Source: Closterium sp. NIES-65
Lineage: Eukaryota; Streptophyta; Zygnematophyceae; Desmidiales; Closteriaceae
Length of the DNA: 64,000 nucleotides
Direction: 5' to 3'
Assembly: GCA_948144175.1 (NCBI GenBank)
Contig: CANXME010002464.1
Location: 124,001-188,000, forward strand
Shown: piece after piece, positions 33,951 to 44,103 of the stretch
Layout: each line of letters starts with the position of its first letter
Numbering within the stretch: position 1 is the first letter of the stretch
The notes under the pieces: generated by a model
Databases searched by the model: none
The model's input: only the letters and a program-made list of their open reading frames with translations
What the model was told of the DNA's origin: nothing
Position numbers and translations under genes: made by a program

Positions 33951-34081
33951 TGTCAGAACATATAGCTTGTGCTTATTGTGTAGGCTATAGTGGGGTAGCC
34001 CATAAGGGGTACAACCCAATTAGGGTTAGTACTTGTACTTAGTTCATTCATAGTTCATTCATTCTCGTTTCAATTCTGTCA
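33951..34081 (+). repeat. Copia 3' LTR of copy 5, 131 bp
   Basis: Begins TGTCAGAACATATAGC after CTATGGGGGTG and ends TTCTGTCA, where the 181-bp satellite begins. The exact 3' base is uncertain by a few positions because CACA occurs on both sides of the boundary. Confidence 0.8.
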
Positions 34082-34909
34082 CAAATATGCGCCCCGTGTT
34101 GCGTAGTTTTGCTAACGAGGTCAAAATAGTTCATATGGCTAGGTAATAGGATGTAGTAGAGGACTGTGTGAAGAAATAGTGGTAAAAAAGGCATTTAGAC
34201 GTTGGCGCAGTGACATCTTGCGCAAAGGCCTATCCTTGCACAGATCCGGGCCAGCGAACGCACAAACATGCGCCATGTGCTGCGTAGTTGTGCAACCGAC
34301 CTCAAACCAGTTCCAATAGCTAAGGAATAGGATGTAGTAGGGAACTGTGTGAAAAAATAGTGCTAAAAAAGGCATTTAGACATTGGCGCAGTGACATGTT
34401 GTGCACAGGCCTATCCTTGCACAGTTTCAGGCGAGCAAACGCACAAACATGCGCCACGTGCTGCGTAGTTGTGGTAACAAGGTCAAACCAGTTCATATGG
34501 CTAGGAAATAGGATGTAGTAGAGAACTGAGAAGAAATAGTGCTAAAAAGGCACTTAGACGTCGGCGTAGTGACATGTTGCGCACGGGCCTATCCTTGCAC
34601 AGATTCGGGCCAGCGAACGCACAAACATGCGCCACGTGCTGCGTAGTTGTGCTAACGAGGTCAAAATAGTTCGTATGTCTAGGTAATAGGATGTAGTAGA
34701 GAGCTGTGTGAACAAATAGTGCTAAAAAAGGCATTTAGACGTCGGCGCAGTGACATGTTGCGCACGGGCCTATCCTTGCACAGATTCGGGCCAGGGAAGG
34801 CACAAACATGCGCCACGTGCTGCGTAGTTCTGCTAACGAGGTCAAACGAGTTCCTATGGCTAGGTAATAGGATGTAGTAGAGAATTGTGTGAAGAAATAG
34901 TGCTGAAAA
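34082..34909. repeat. Satellite-like array, ~181-bp monomer, about 4.6 copies
   Basis: Monomers starting CACAAACATGCGCC begin at about 34080, 34261, 34442, 34620 and 34801 (periods 181, 181, 178, 181). Each includes GTAGTTGTGCTAACGAGGTC, AATAGGATGTAGTAG, GGCATTTAGACGT and GCCTATCCTTGCACAG. The last monomer is cut by the LTR at 34910 and the first by the LTR ending at 34081. Short minus-strand open frames inside do not look coding. Confidence 0.92.
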
Positions 34910-35830
34910 TGTCGGATATATATGACATAGTGTTTGTAGGCTCTAGTGGGGTAGACACTAAGGGGTACAGGTTTCTAGGGTTTCATATTTGTATCACACA
35001 CTTTCCTAGTTCAATCATTCCTCGTTATTTTACATGGTATAGAGCAGGTTCCCTAGTGGGAACGTTTCCTAGGGCCCACCACTAAAACGACTTTTTTTTC
35101 TTTACCTGCCTGCAGCGCGCTTCGCGCCTGCCCTAGTCGCGCCTCGTGCGCCTGCCCTCCCGTCGCGTCCCCTGCCCTTAGTGGCCCGTCGCGCCCTCTT
35201 AAGGCCCCTTTGCGGCCCCTCTCACGGCCCTTCGCGGCCCCTTCGCAGCCCTTTGTGGCCCCTCTCACGGCCCTTCGCGGCCCCTTCGCAGCCCCTCGCG
35301 GCCCCTTCGCAGCCCCTTCGCGGCCCCTCGCGGCCCCCTCTCGGCCCTTTCGCTGCCCTTCGCGACCCCTTCACGGCCCCTTCGCCGCCCCTCGCGGCCC
35401 CTCGCGGCCCCTTCTCGGCCCCTTCGCCGCCCTTTGCGGCCCCTTCACGGCCCCGTCGCCGCCCTTCGCGGCCCCTCGCGGCCCCTTCTCGGCCCCTTCG
35501 CCGCCCTTCGCGGCCCCTTCGCGGCCCCTCCGCGGCCTCTCCGCGGGCCTTCGCGGCCCTTCACGGCCCCTTCGCCGCCTTCGCGGCTCCTTCACGGCCC
35601 CTCCGTGGCCCCTTCGCGGCTCGTCACGGCCCCTTAGCGGCCCCTCCCCGGCTCTTCACAGCCCTGCCGCCCCGTCGTCGCCGCCCCAGCAGCAGCTGCC
35701 GTCGCGCCTGCTGCCGCTGCTGCTTCCTCCACGGCGGGTCGCCGCCGCCGCTGCTGCCGTGACAGCCGCCGCCGCTCCTGCCGTGACATCCGCCGCCGCC
35801 GTACCGGCCCTACCCTGCAGCCGAGGCGCG
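34910..35830 (+). mobile_element. Copia head (plus): 5' LTR, primer site and leader only
   Basis: LTR 34910-35034 (125 bp, TGTCGGATATATATGAC...TTTTACA), primer-binding site TGGTATAGAGCAGG at 35035, the GTTCCC-N4-GGGAAC stem-loop, the conserved CCTAGGGCCCACCA block, then about 700 bp of CCCCTTCGCGG-type repeats (35180-35660) and CGCCGCC-rich sequence. It stops at the LTR of a minus element. No gag or pol is attached, so it is a fragment. Confidence 0.82.
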
Positions 35831-35962
35831 TGAGAAGAAATGAACGAGAATGAGATGACTATGAACGAAGTGAGTACAAATAGGAAACCCTAATCGGGTT
35901 GTACCCCCTATGGGATACCCCACTATAGCCTACACAAATAAGTAAGCTATAATGTTCTGACA
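35831..35962 (-). repeat. Copia 3' LTR of copy 6, 132 bp
   Basis: On the minus strand it begins TGTCAGAACATTATAGC and ends CATTTCTTCTCA. The inner side carries the CACCCCCATAGGCAAAG junction motif. The outer side touches the leader of the plus-strand Copia head. Confidence 0.85.
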
Positions 35963-36176
35963 CACCCCCATAGGCAAAGTGGGGCAGAACAAGGGGTCAC
36001 AAGACCAGTCAAGCAAAGCAAAGCAAAGCTCAGGGTGGATCACAAAGTCACCACACATTCCGAGCACAAGTTCAAAGGCCAGAAGGCCAGTTCACATGCA
36101 AGATCATATATATAGAGATATACAAGAGTCAAGTAAGCAAGAGCAAGAGTATATATAGGTGAAGGTACAAGTAAGG

Positions 36177-39100
36177 TCAAGAAGTGAGCAAGTGAGGCAA
36201 GACAGGCACAAGACCCAGCTGCGTGCAGCAGCGCTGATGATCACAAGGCGCAAGTGCCTTGGTGAAGACATCAGCTGTGTTGGCCTCAGAGGCCACGTAC
36301 GCAAGTCGCAGCTTTCCACGCTGCTGTAGCTCACGAGCAAGAAAGTAGCGGAGAGCAATGTGCTTTGTCCTGTGCTCCAGTCGCTGCTCTCGACACAAGG
36401 CCAGCATGGCCTTGTTGTCTACGTACAGGACTGGAGGAGAACGAGGCGGCTCTCCAAGGTCGGTCAGCAGGTAGGTGAGCCAGCGAAGCTCCTGGGCAGC
36501 CATAGCCCCGGCGTAGATCTCAGCCTCACAACTAGAGCCGAGAACAGAAGACGAGCGGGTAGCTCGCCACGAAACAGAGCCGGAACCAAGGCTGAAGGTG
36601 TAACCCTGTGACGACCGCTGCGTAGCCTGGTCGTCAGCCCAAGAAGCGTCTGCGTGCCCAGTGAGGACCACTGGACTGCGCCCTCCAAGCACTAGCCCCA
36701 TGCGCGACGTACTGCACAAGTAGCGCAACACCCTCTTCGCTGCAGCCATGTGCTCTGGTCGGTGTCTCCCAGGAGCAACATAGCGTGCGAGAATGCTAAG
36801 AGGGTATGCAAGGTCAGGTCGAGTGCAGGTCATCAAATACATGAGGCAGCCAACAAGCTCTGCATACGGGCCACTCGACTCTACGGACTCATCCGAAGGC
36901 AGAGCTGAGAGCGAGTGGCGAGTAGGCAGAGGAGTGGCCTGAGGCGAGGAGTACGTGAAGCCGAAGCGCTGAAGGACCTGCTGCACCATGTGTGACTGAG
37001 TCAGGGTAATGGTGTGGCGTGCTCTGTCCCGGGTGATCTGCAAGCCAAGGTAGGTGCGCAGTTCACCCAGGTCAGTGCACGTGTGTCTCTTCTGCAGCTC
37101 AAACTTCACGTAGGCGAGTCCAGCAGTGTCAGCTGTGGCAAAGACCAAGTCGTTGACGTACACGAGGATGTAGAACGGCGGCAGAGAGGTGTCGGTGCGC
37201 AGAAACAGCGACGGGTCTGCAGTGGAAGGAGCAAACCCAAGTGCCGCCAGCGTAGTCCTCAGTGTGTCGTGCCACTCACGCGGCGCCTGGCGGAGACCGT
37301 AGACTGGACGCCGGAGACTCCACTGGGTACTAGGAGGGAAAGACCCAGTGAAGCCAGGTGGGCGACGCAGCCAGATCTCCTCGTGCAGGCTGCCCTGCAA
37401 GAAAGCAGTGCTGAAGTCGAGAGAGTGCAGCTCGTAATCACGGTGAGCAGCAACGTGCAGCAGTACCCGAAGAGTGGTCATCTTCGGGGTGGGGGAGAAG
37501 GTCTGAAAGTAATCAACTCCCTGCCGCTGACTGAAGCCACGAGCCACGTAACGCGCCTTGAAGACAGGCGGAGAACCCGGCGGCCGCTTCACCCTGAAGG
37601 TCCACATGCCACTGACGATGTTCGCCCCAGGAGGGGGAACAGCGTCAACGTAGGTGCCTGTGGACTTCCAGGAAGCCATCTCTGCATCCATAGCTGCCTG
37701 CCACTGAGAGGAGTAGGGACCTTCTATCGCCTCCGCGTAAGAGCGCGGAGTCGGGATGTCTAGTGCATCCGGGTCTCCCTCAGGGGTGAGCAGTACAGAC
37801 GCGAGATGAGGTGAAGTGGCGGCCAGACACTGGAACTCCTCCTGCCTGTCCTCAAGGACGTCCGTGCCAAGGGCACACTCACCCCCGACGGACGGAGGAC
37901 AGGCAGACTCTGACTCAGCGACAAGACTAGCAGCGTAGTCTAGACAAAAGCGCGCAGCAAAGTCGACAAGCTCAGTGACAAGGGCAAACGCAGCAGAAGA
38001 CTCGAAAGAAGGGTCAGTGACGGCAGTAGCAAGGAGACGCGTGACAGTAGAACTGGCAGCACGAAGAGAGTCCGACTCCGGGTCGGCAAGAGCAGGAAGA
38101 GAGGACTCAGGAGGAGAAGGCAAAGGGGCACGCAGAGGAGCAGTAGACCAACGCAGAGACATCCGGTGCGTGCCAGGGACAGGGGGAGGACGCTGACGCG
38201 AACCGCGACCACTAGCGCGCGCAGTACGAACAGGCGACGCAGGGCGAGACGCAGGCTCACAACGCGAAGTAAGACCTCCAGTAGGACCAGCGTAGGGAGA
38301 AGGAGCAGGCAAAGGGGAGGCAGGCTGTAGCTGTGACTGTAACTGGACAGGCTGTGGACCCTCTAAGGAAGAAGGAGGAGGACCAGAAGAAGGTGTAAGA
38401 CCAAGAACCTGCTGCAGGAGCGGAACGCAGTACGGTCGGGGCCGCGTGGCGACGCCAGAAACAGCAAAGACAGCACCAGTACCCCCAACAGGAGCACCCG
38501 CTCCAGCAGCACCTCCAGCAGCACCTCCAGTAGCACCAGAACCCCCAGCAGCACCTCCAGCAGTCCCAGAACCTCCAGCAGCACCAGGAGCACCGCCAAG
38601 CGGACCGCCAGGGACAGTCTCAGCGCCAACACCCTCAGCAGCACCAGCTCCAGTCGAACCCGCAGGCCCAGCAGCTCCAGTACTCCCAGTACGAGCACCT
38701 CCGGGACCCGCGGCAGCAGCACCCTCAGCAGCCGAAGAACCTCCAGCACCAGCAGCACGCCTCCAGCGCCGGGCAAACCACTCACGCAGCTCCTGTGGGG
38801 AGAGTGGCTCCCGGCGAGACGAAGCACCCGGAGAACCTCCAGGCGAAGAACCTCCAGGCTCAGCACCCCCAGGCAAAGCACCGCCAGGCGTAGCACCTCC
38901 AGTCTCAGCACCCCCAGGCTCAGCACCCCCAGGCTCAGCACCCCCAGGCTCAGCACCCCCAGGCTCAGCACCCCCAAGCTCAGTACCCCCAGGCACAGCA
39001 CCCCCAGGCTCAGCATCCCCAGTCTCAGCACCCCCAGGCTCAGCACCCGCAGCAGCACCAGAGTCACCAGTGACCTCGACAGGCTCAACCGCGTCTACCT

Positions 39101-40790
39101 GGGACACACCTGAAGGGGCAGGACCTTGAGGGGGGAGGGGGTCTACCGGGGGGGGACCTGGTACCAAGAAGAGCGGGGGCGGGGGGAGGGACGGAGTGCG
39201 GTAGGGGAAGAGGCGGTAGTAGGGTACCGACTCGTCGAACGTGACGTCCTGGGAGGACAGAACACGGCGAGAGGTGGGGTGGTAGAACTGCCACCCAGGG
39301 GCGTCGGGGGGGAACCCCAGGAAGACGCAGGGAGCAGCGCGAGGGGACAGCTTGTCCGCAGACAAGTCGCGGACAAACGCCCGAGATCCCCAGACCCGGA
39401 ACGCCGACGCATCGCCAACCTTCCCGGTCCACAGCAGGGCTGGGGAGGTCTCCGGCCTGGAGACCCTGGGGTGGAGGTTGATCTGATGCGCCGCGTACCT
39501 GACCGCAAACAGCCACAGAAAATGGGGGGGAGCCGCATGCATCATAGACGTACGAGCGACGTCCATGACCATGCCAATGCGGCGCTCTGCAATCCCATTT
39601 TGCTGCGGTGAGTCCGGAAGCGTGAAGGTCTGGCGGATGCCTCGCGCACGACAGTAGGCACGCAGAAGGCCAGAGGAGAACTCTCCGCCTCTGACCGAGT
39701 GCAGACGCAACACAGGAAAGTCCGAGCCAAAGCGCTGCCTGAGCTGGAGACGAGCTACGCGGATCCAGTCGATCAGCACCTCAGTGACATCACCCTTGCT
39801 GCGCAAGGGGAAGACTGCGGTGTAACGCGAGTAGTCGTCAACCACCAACAGGAAGTAGCACTCGTGACCGAGTCCACGGACGCGGGCAGGGCCCCACACG
39901 TCCATGTGAAGCGTCTGCAACGGAGCCTCTGTCGGAGGAAACTGGGAGGAGTGAGGGGCAGCACGCTCGCGCCCCTCGACACAGGGGACACAGGCAGGGC
40001 CAGGGCCCTGAGGAAGGGGAGGGAGAGACCGGGGAAGACCAGACACAAGAAGACGGGAGACCATGCCTCTGAGCCGAAGCAGAGAGGGGTGACCCAGCCG
40101 GTGGTGCCAGAGGAGAGTCTCGTGAGACAGGCGACGACACAAATAGGGGGCGGACTCAGGACCAGACCTGGACGCTGCAGCAAACACCTGACCAGACGAA
40201 GGGACCCTTCCAGACTCAGCAACTGGAGGAGAAGCAGTGGTCAGTGTGTACAGGCTCGACCCTGGCTGACGTGTAAACGTAGCCAGGTGACGACCTGTGC
40301 TAGCCTGTGTGCAGTGCGTCACTCGCTGACGAGCAGGGGTGAACTGGTGGACTCCCGCATCCTGTAGGTCAGCACCACTCACCAAGTTCGTAGAGAACGA
40401 GGGGAGGTAGAGACCAGACAGGGTGCCAGAGGGAGCCGCCGGACACGGGAGGATTGTGGAGAAGCGAGACAGAACAGGACCCCCAGAGGGGTCAGCCAGG
40501 GACACCGCAACCGGTCGACTAAGCGGCGTGAGTGTGGTGCGGTCCCGAGAGAAGGAGCGAGACGCTCCAGAGTCAAGGGTGAAGGTGTGGGAGGCCGAAG
40601 CCGACGCAGTACCTGAGAGCGCAGACTCACTAGTACCTGAGAGAGCACCCTCACCAGTACCTGGGACCACAGACGCACTGGCACCTAGAGCAGAAGCCTC
40701 GCTGGCACCTAGAGCAGCAGTACCAATGCCCGAGTCGGGCGGGAAACACCGGTAACAGTCACCCTCATCACTAATGGTCACAGCATACAT
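36177..40790 (-). CDS. Copia pol-type open frame, 1537 codons
   Basis: This retroelement polyprotein would cut the gag-pol precursor, integrate the cDNA and copy RNA. Visible blocks are protease FTLDSGAS near residue 70-77, integrase zinc finger and catalytic core at about 215-410 (HMDVWGPARV, DDYSRYTAVF, SPQQNGIAERRIGM), a Gly/Pro/Glu/Ala repeat linker (repeated PGGAE) at about 590-680, reverse transcriptase at about 1030-1290 (SLDFSTAFLQGSLHEEIW) and RNase H at about 1380-1537 (ADASWADDQATQRSSQG, EHRTKHIALRYF). The order is that of Ty1/Copia. The frame belongs to an element lacking its 5' end. Confidence 0.9.
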   Translation of the reverse strand: MYAVTISDEGDCYRCFPPDSGIGTAALGASEASALGASASVVPGTGEGALSGTSESALSGTASASASHTFTLDSGASRSFSRDRTTLTPLSRPVAVSLADPSGGPVLSRFSTILPCPAAPSGTLSGLYLPSFSTNLVSGADLQDAGVHQFTPARQRVTHCTQASTGRHLATFTRQPGSSLYTLTTASPPVAESGRVPSSGQVFAAASRSGPESAPYLCRRLSHETLLWHHRLGHPSLLRLRGMVSRLLVSGLPRSLPPLPQGPGPACVPCVEGRERAAPHSSQFPPTEAPLQTLHMDVWGPARVRGLGHECYFLLVVDDYSRYTAVFPLRSKGDVTEVLIDWIRVARLQLRQRFGSDFPVLRLHSVRGGEFSSGLLRAYCRARGIRQTFTLPDSPQQNGIAERRIGMVMDVARTSMMHAAPPHFLWLFAVRYAAHQINLHPRVSRPETSPALLWTGKVGDASAFRVWGSRAFVRDLSADKLSPRAAPCVFLGFPPDAPGWQFYHPTSRRVLSSQDVTFDESVPYYRLFPYRTPSLPPPPLFLVPGPPPVDPLPPQGPAPSGVSQVDAVEPVEVTGDSGAAAGAEPGGAETGDAEPGGAVPGGTELGGAEPGGAEPGGAEPGGAEPGGAETGGATPGGALPGGAEPGGSSPGGSPGASSRREPLSPQELREWFARRWRRAAGAGGSSAAEGAAAAGPGGARTGSTGAAGPAGSTGAGAAEGVGAETVPGGPLGGAPGAAGGSGTAGGAAGGSGATGGAAGGAAGAGAPVGGTGAVFAVSGVATRPRPYCVPLLQQVLGLTPSSGPPPSSLEGPQPVQLQSQLQPASPLPAPSPYAGPTGGLTSRCEPASRPASPVRTARASGRGSRQRPPPVPGTHRMSLRWSTAPLRAPLPSPPESSLPALADPESDSLRAASSTVTRLLATAVTDPSFESSAAFALVTELVDFAARFCLDYAASLVAESESACPPSVGGECALGTDVLEDRQEEFQCLAATSPHLASVLLTPEGDPDALDIPTPRSYAEAIEGPYSSQWQAAMDAEMASWKSTGTYVDAVPPPGANIVSGMWTFRVKRPPGSPPVFKARYVARGFSQRQGVDYFQTFSPTPKMTTLRVLLHVAAHRDYELHSLDFSTAFLQGSLHEEIWLRRPPGFTGSFPPSTQWSLRRPVYGLRQAPREWHDTLRTTLAALGFAPSTADPSLFLRTDTSLPPFYILVYVNDLVFATADTAGLAYVKFELQKRHTCTDLGELRTYLGLQITRDRARHTITLTQSHMVQQVLQRFGFTYSSPQATPLPTRHSLSALPSDESVESSGPYAELVGCLMYLMTCTRPDLAYPLSILARYVAPGRHRPEHMAAAKRVLRYLCSTSRMGLVLGGRSPVVLTGHADASWADDQATQRSSQGYTFSLGSGSVSWRATRSSSVLGSSCEAEIYAGAMAAQELRWLTYLLTDLGEPPRSPPVLYVDNKAMLALCREQRLEHRTKHIALRYFLARELQQRGKLRLAYVASEANTADVFTKALAPCDHQRCCTQLGLVPVLPHLLTS

Positions 40791-41177
40791 GGCAGCAAGG
40801 ATAGCATCAAAGTCAAGATCAAAGATAGCTACACCAGCCCTAGACAGCTCTCCCCAGCGGGGGATCTCCGCGGCCTCCGGGAACTGCTGGCGCCAAGCGT
40901 CCGTCAGGCAGCCAAAACAGCGCTGGGCGGTGTGGGTACCCCCACACTGCTCTCCAGCGCGGTCGCCAGTGCGAAGAACGTAGGTGCAGGGACCAAAACC
41001 CCCACCACGCTGACGCTGCGTGTACCACTCACGGAGCTGCTGAAGGGTGGGGACGTCGCGAGAACGCTGCTGCTGCTGCTGCTGCTGGCGCTGACCACCC
41101 CCAGTGCTGCTCCGCTGCGAAGCGCCACTCCGACTACCTCCACCACCGCCACCCCCGCCTCCGCCTCCACCGCCTCC

Positions 41178-41400
41178 ACTCCCTCACACGTCCCTCTCCT
41201 CTCTGGACTGCTATGCCACATTCATCCCCCACTCCCTCACACGTCCCTCTCCTCTCTGGACTGCGATGCCACATTCATCCCCCACTCCCTCACACTTCCC
41301 TCTCCTCTCTGGATTGCATGCCACATTCATCCCCCACTCCCTCACACTTCCCTCTCCTCTCTGGACTGCTACTCTCACATACATCCCCCACCCCCACCCC
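41178..41400. repeat. 54-bp minisatellite, about four copies
   Basis: Units starting CACTCCCTCACACGTCCCTC and containing CTCTCTGGACTGC and CCACATTCATCCCC repeat with a 54-base period and then degrade. The array begins exactly where the Gly-tract DNA of the Copia copy stops. Thr/Pro/Ser/Leu open frames result from the repeat. Confidence 0.85.
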
Positions 41401-41579
41401 TCACACTACCCTCCACCCTCTGGCCATCCTCACTTACATCTGTTTGCCCTGCAACCCTCACTCTCATCCCCCATACCGCCCTCCCCACGTTCGTCTCCTC
41501 TCTGGCCTGCCATACTCACTCTTCTCCCCCTCCCGTTTTCCACATTTTACTTTCCGTTCACTCTTTCCTGAACCCTTCC

Positions 41580-44103
41580 TTACAGCTAAGTCTTTCTCCC
41601 ACTGTAATAGCTTCTTACTGAGGTAGGCGATGGGCTGCAAACTGCGTTCGTGATGCTGCATCAGTACTGCTCCGACTGCTTGGTCACTAGCGTCTGCTTC
41701 CACCACATAGTCTCTGTCTGGATCCGGTAGGATGAGTACTGGCGCTGTAGTCAGTGCTGTCTGTTTGTTCAATGCGCGGTAGTCGATGCACATCCGTAAA
41801 CTACCGTCTGGCTTTGGAGTGAAGAGAACTGGTGCACCGTAGGGAGAGGTGGATGGGCGGATCAGTTGTCTGTCTAGTAGATACTCTATCTGTTTTTCAT
41901 GTCTGTCAGTTCAGTTGGGCTCAGTCGGTATGGTGCACGTGAGACGGGTTTCGCACCTGGTTCCTCCACGATCTCGTGCTCGTGGGTGCGTGGTGGAGAT
42001 ACGCCTGTGGGTAGGTTGTCGGGCATTATATCCTTGTACTGCTCCAAGACCTCCTGTGCTGCTGCTATAACCAGTGCTAAGTAACCCGTGTTACTCTCGT
42101 TCACTGTCCGTTCGAACCGTGCCAGTGTCGTTTCAGGAACGCTCCCTGTATCCGTCAAGCTTCGCAGCTCCACTCGTTTCCCGTTGTTGTAGATGCACGT
42201 TTTCCGGTTGACCCAGTCGATCTTGGGGTTGAACCGCTTCAGAAAATCTTGCCCCTAGATGAAATCTAATCCCTTGATGTTCGTGATCGGCAACGTCGGC
42301 TTCCACCTCAACGCCCTTATCTGGTGCTGCAGTGTTGACTTTCCGTGGATGGGAAGCTTCGTACCGTCCACCATCGTTGCTATAAACTGGGTTTCTTCTT
42401 AGGATTCTCCAATTTTCTCTAACGTCCCGCGGTCGCACACCGAGTGGGACGCACCACTGTCCACCAGGGCCTGGAGGCGACGCCCGTTGCAGATCACCTC
42501 GAGTACTAGTGGTTGCTGCTGCTCCGAGTATCCGTAGATGGTATCGCTTATAGAATCGTAGGGTACGTCGAATATGTTATCCCTAGGTCCTGCGCTCAAA
42601 GATGCAGCTTCAGTATCAGTTTTCAACTGAGAAAGGTTAGAAGGATTTATCTGAGGCCGATTCGGCTTCTCTTGGGCCTGGAACCTTCCACTAAGCCTTT
42701 GCAGCTGTGTAGCTTCATCTATGGGGAACAGGGAGCCTTTAAACAGTGCTGCTGGGAGAGAATATTAACTCCTCGGAACGCTCGACCCGTATTAGCGCTC
42801 TGGAGTAGGGTCCCCATAATACCCGGTACCGGTTTAATTTCTGACTCTCCCTTAATAAAGGCTTGAAACCCACGAGAAGTAATATTCTTACTTGTCGGGG
42901 TATACGGCTGGAGTTTCCCGGTCGGTGCAGGGTCTTGTTTCGCGGATCCTCCATTAGTCTCGGCGATTTCCCCTGGTGCCGGCTGGTCGTGACGTTTTAA
43001 ATTTGCGCCACCATATTCTCCTTTTTTCGCCCTCTCCGAAGTTGCCACGTTGTCCGTTTTCTGCTTCGGGGGTGCCGCACTGTTCTTGTCCTTCAGCTCC
43101 GCACACCTTCTCTTCATTTTCCAACACGCCAAGATACGATGTCATGTAGCGCCGCAAAATTTGCACGTCTCATTATTTGCTAGCCGCTGCTCCACATAGC
43201 CCTCGTCGTTCTCCATCGGGTCAGCAGTCGTGGGTGGTGCCAATCGCCCCATGCCACTAGTTGGCTTGTTGCGTCGTGTTCCGTAGTAGCTACTGTTCAA
43301 CGTGTCGAACTGTTCGATCAGTGCTGCCGGAACCTGCGCCCACGTCCCCTCGCCTTGGACTATTCTGTTGTTGATCCACTCTAGAGCTGGGCCTCGTAAC
43401 AGTGTTGCTGCGAGCCGTATGCGCATTGCGTCTTTTGCCGGGGTCGTGCATCTAACGGCTTCGAAGTAAATTTCGAGTTCAGCTACAAATCGACGAACGT
43501 CGTTCCTTTTTACTGTAGGATCAAACGCCTCCGGTAGCCTCAGCTTCACTGCTTCGAGGTTAACTGTAGCTGCTGCCGTTGTCGCATGTAGAATTGTCGG
43601 TGTAGCCGCTGCTGCTGCTGCTACTGTTGTCGCTGCTGCTGTGGCGGTTGCCGACAGGTTCGCAAGGAGTTTTTCGAGTCGTGGGAGCGCTGCACGTATT
43701 TGCTTATGCTCAGCACGTAGCTCCGCGATTTTCTGTACTGAAATATCTCTTTTTTCCTCCATTTGGCGATTTACAGGAAGATGCGAGACGAAAATAATCG
43801 AATTCTAGGTGCTGGTCGACTTACTGCGAGTCAAATTGACTGTAGAATCGACGAGCGCAAATTTTGTAGGTTGCGTAAATCTCCCTTAGGCGAAATTCGC
43901 GTCCGATCTTGGCCGTTCAGGGGAAAATCGATCTGACGCTCCAAATTCCAACTTTTTGGGGCGAAATTCTCTGGGCCGTTGAGATGAAACTCGATCGAAC
44001 GGTCGAAACTCCAACCTTTCCACCAGTAAATCTGAGGGGTGTTCGAAAACCGAATCGAGGGGGACTTCGAAAAATTGCGCGCAACTGGTTTTACATACCC
44101 GTA
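41580..44103 (-). mobile_element. Ty3/Gypsy element, broken, minus strand
   Basis: Read leftwards: leader/LTR-type sequence (about 43770-44103); gag (43142-43762) with an Ala-rich N-terminus, a capsid-like segment (LPEAFDPTVKRNDVRRFVAE, ALEWINNRIVQGEGTWAQV) and the zinc-knuckle start CKFCGAT; more gag (about 42719-43130); protease (LVDSGASHSVC, about 42440); a pre-RT segment with YRLSPTEL (about 41900-42170); the RT motif [10 protein letters not shown] (about 41785); and RNase H ([28 protein letters not shown]) to about 41580. This order and these motifs identify Gypsy, not Copia. At least five breaks; integrase and intact LTRs are not seen. It is the oldest-looking retroelement here. Confidence 0.82.

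Larger units (their letters stand above)
27346..34081 (+). mobile_element. Copia copy 5 (plus), 5' end missing, carrying an inserted LTR segment
   Basis: Starts at the gag/protease boundary; protease near 27500; integrase about 27950-28900; the PGGAE repeat linker about 29020-29310; the region before reverse transcriptase to 30189; then the foreign LTR segment 30190-31994; then reverse transcriptase and RNase H from 31995 to about 33740; then an AT-rich 3' part, the TATGGGGGTG motif and the 3' LTR 33951-34081. The interruption has a 5-bp target duplication (TGTCG). Broken, about five breaks apart from the insertion. Confidence 0.85.
35831..41177 (-). mobile_element. Copia copy 6 (minus), 5' end missing, long open pol frame
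   Basis: 3' LTR 35831-35962 (132 bp), polypurine-type motif, AT-rich 3' part, then a long open frame read leftwards (40790 to 36177) covering protease, integrase, linker, reverse transcriptase and RNase H. The frame continues upstream into the gag C-terminal region and the Gly tract, which stops at about 41177 against a minisatellite. The 5' LTR, leader and gag start are missing, so the element is broken as a whole although the remaining pol is open. It looks like one of the youngest copies here. Confidence 0.88.

Noticed and set aside
34139-34734. Short minus-strand frames in the 181-bp repeats as genes
   Set aside because: They recur with the satellite monomer and differ by frame-disturbing length changes between monomers.
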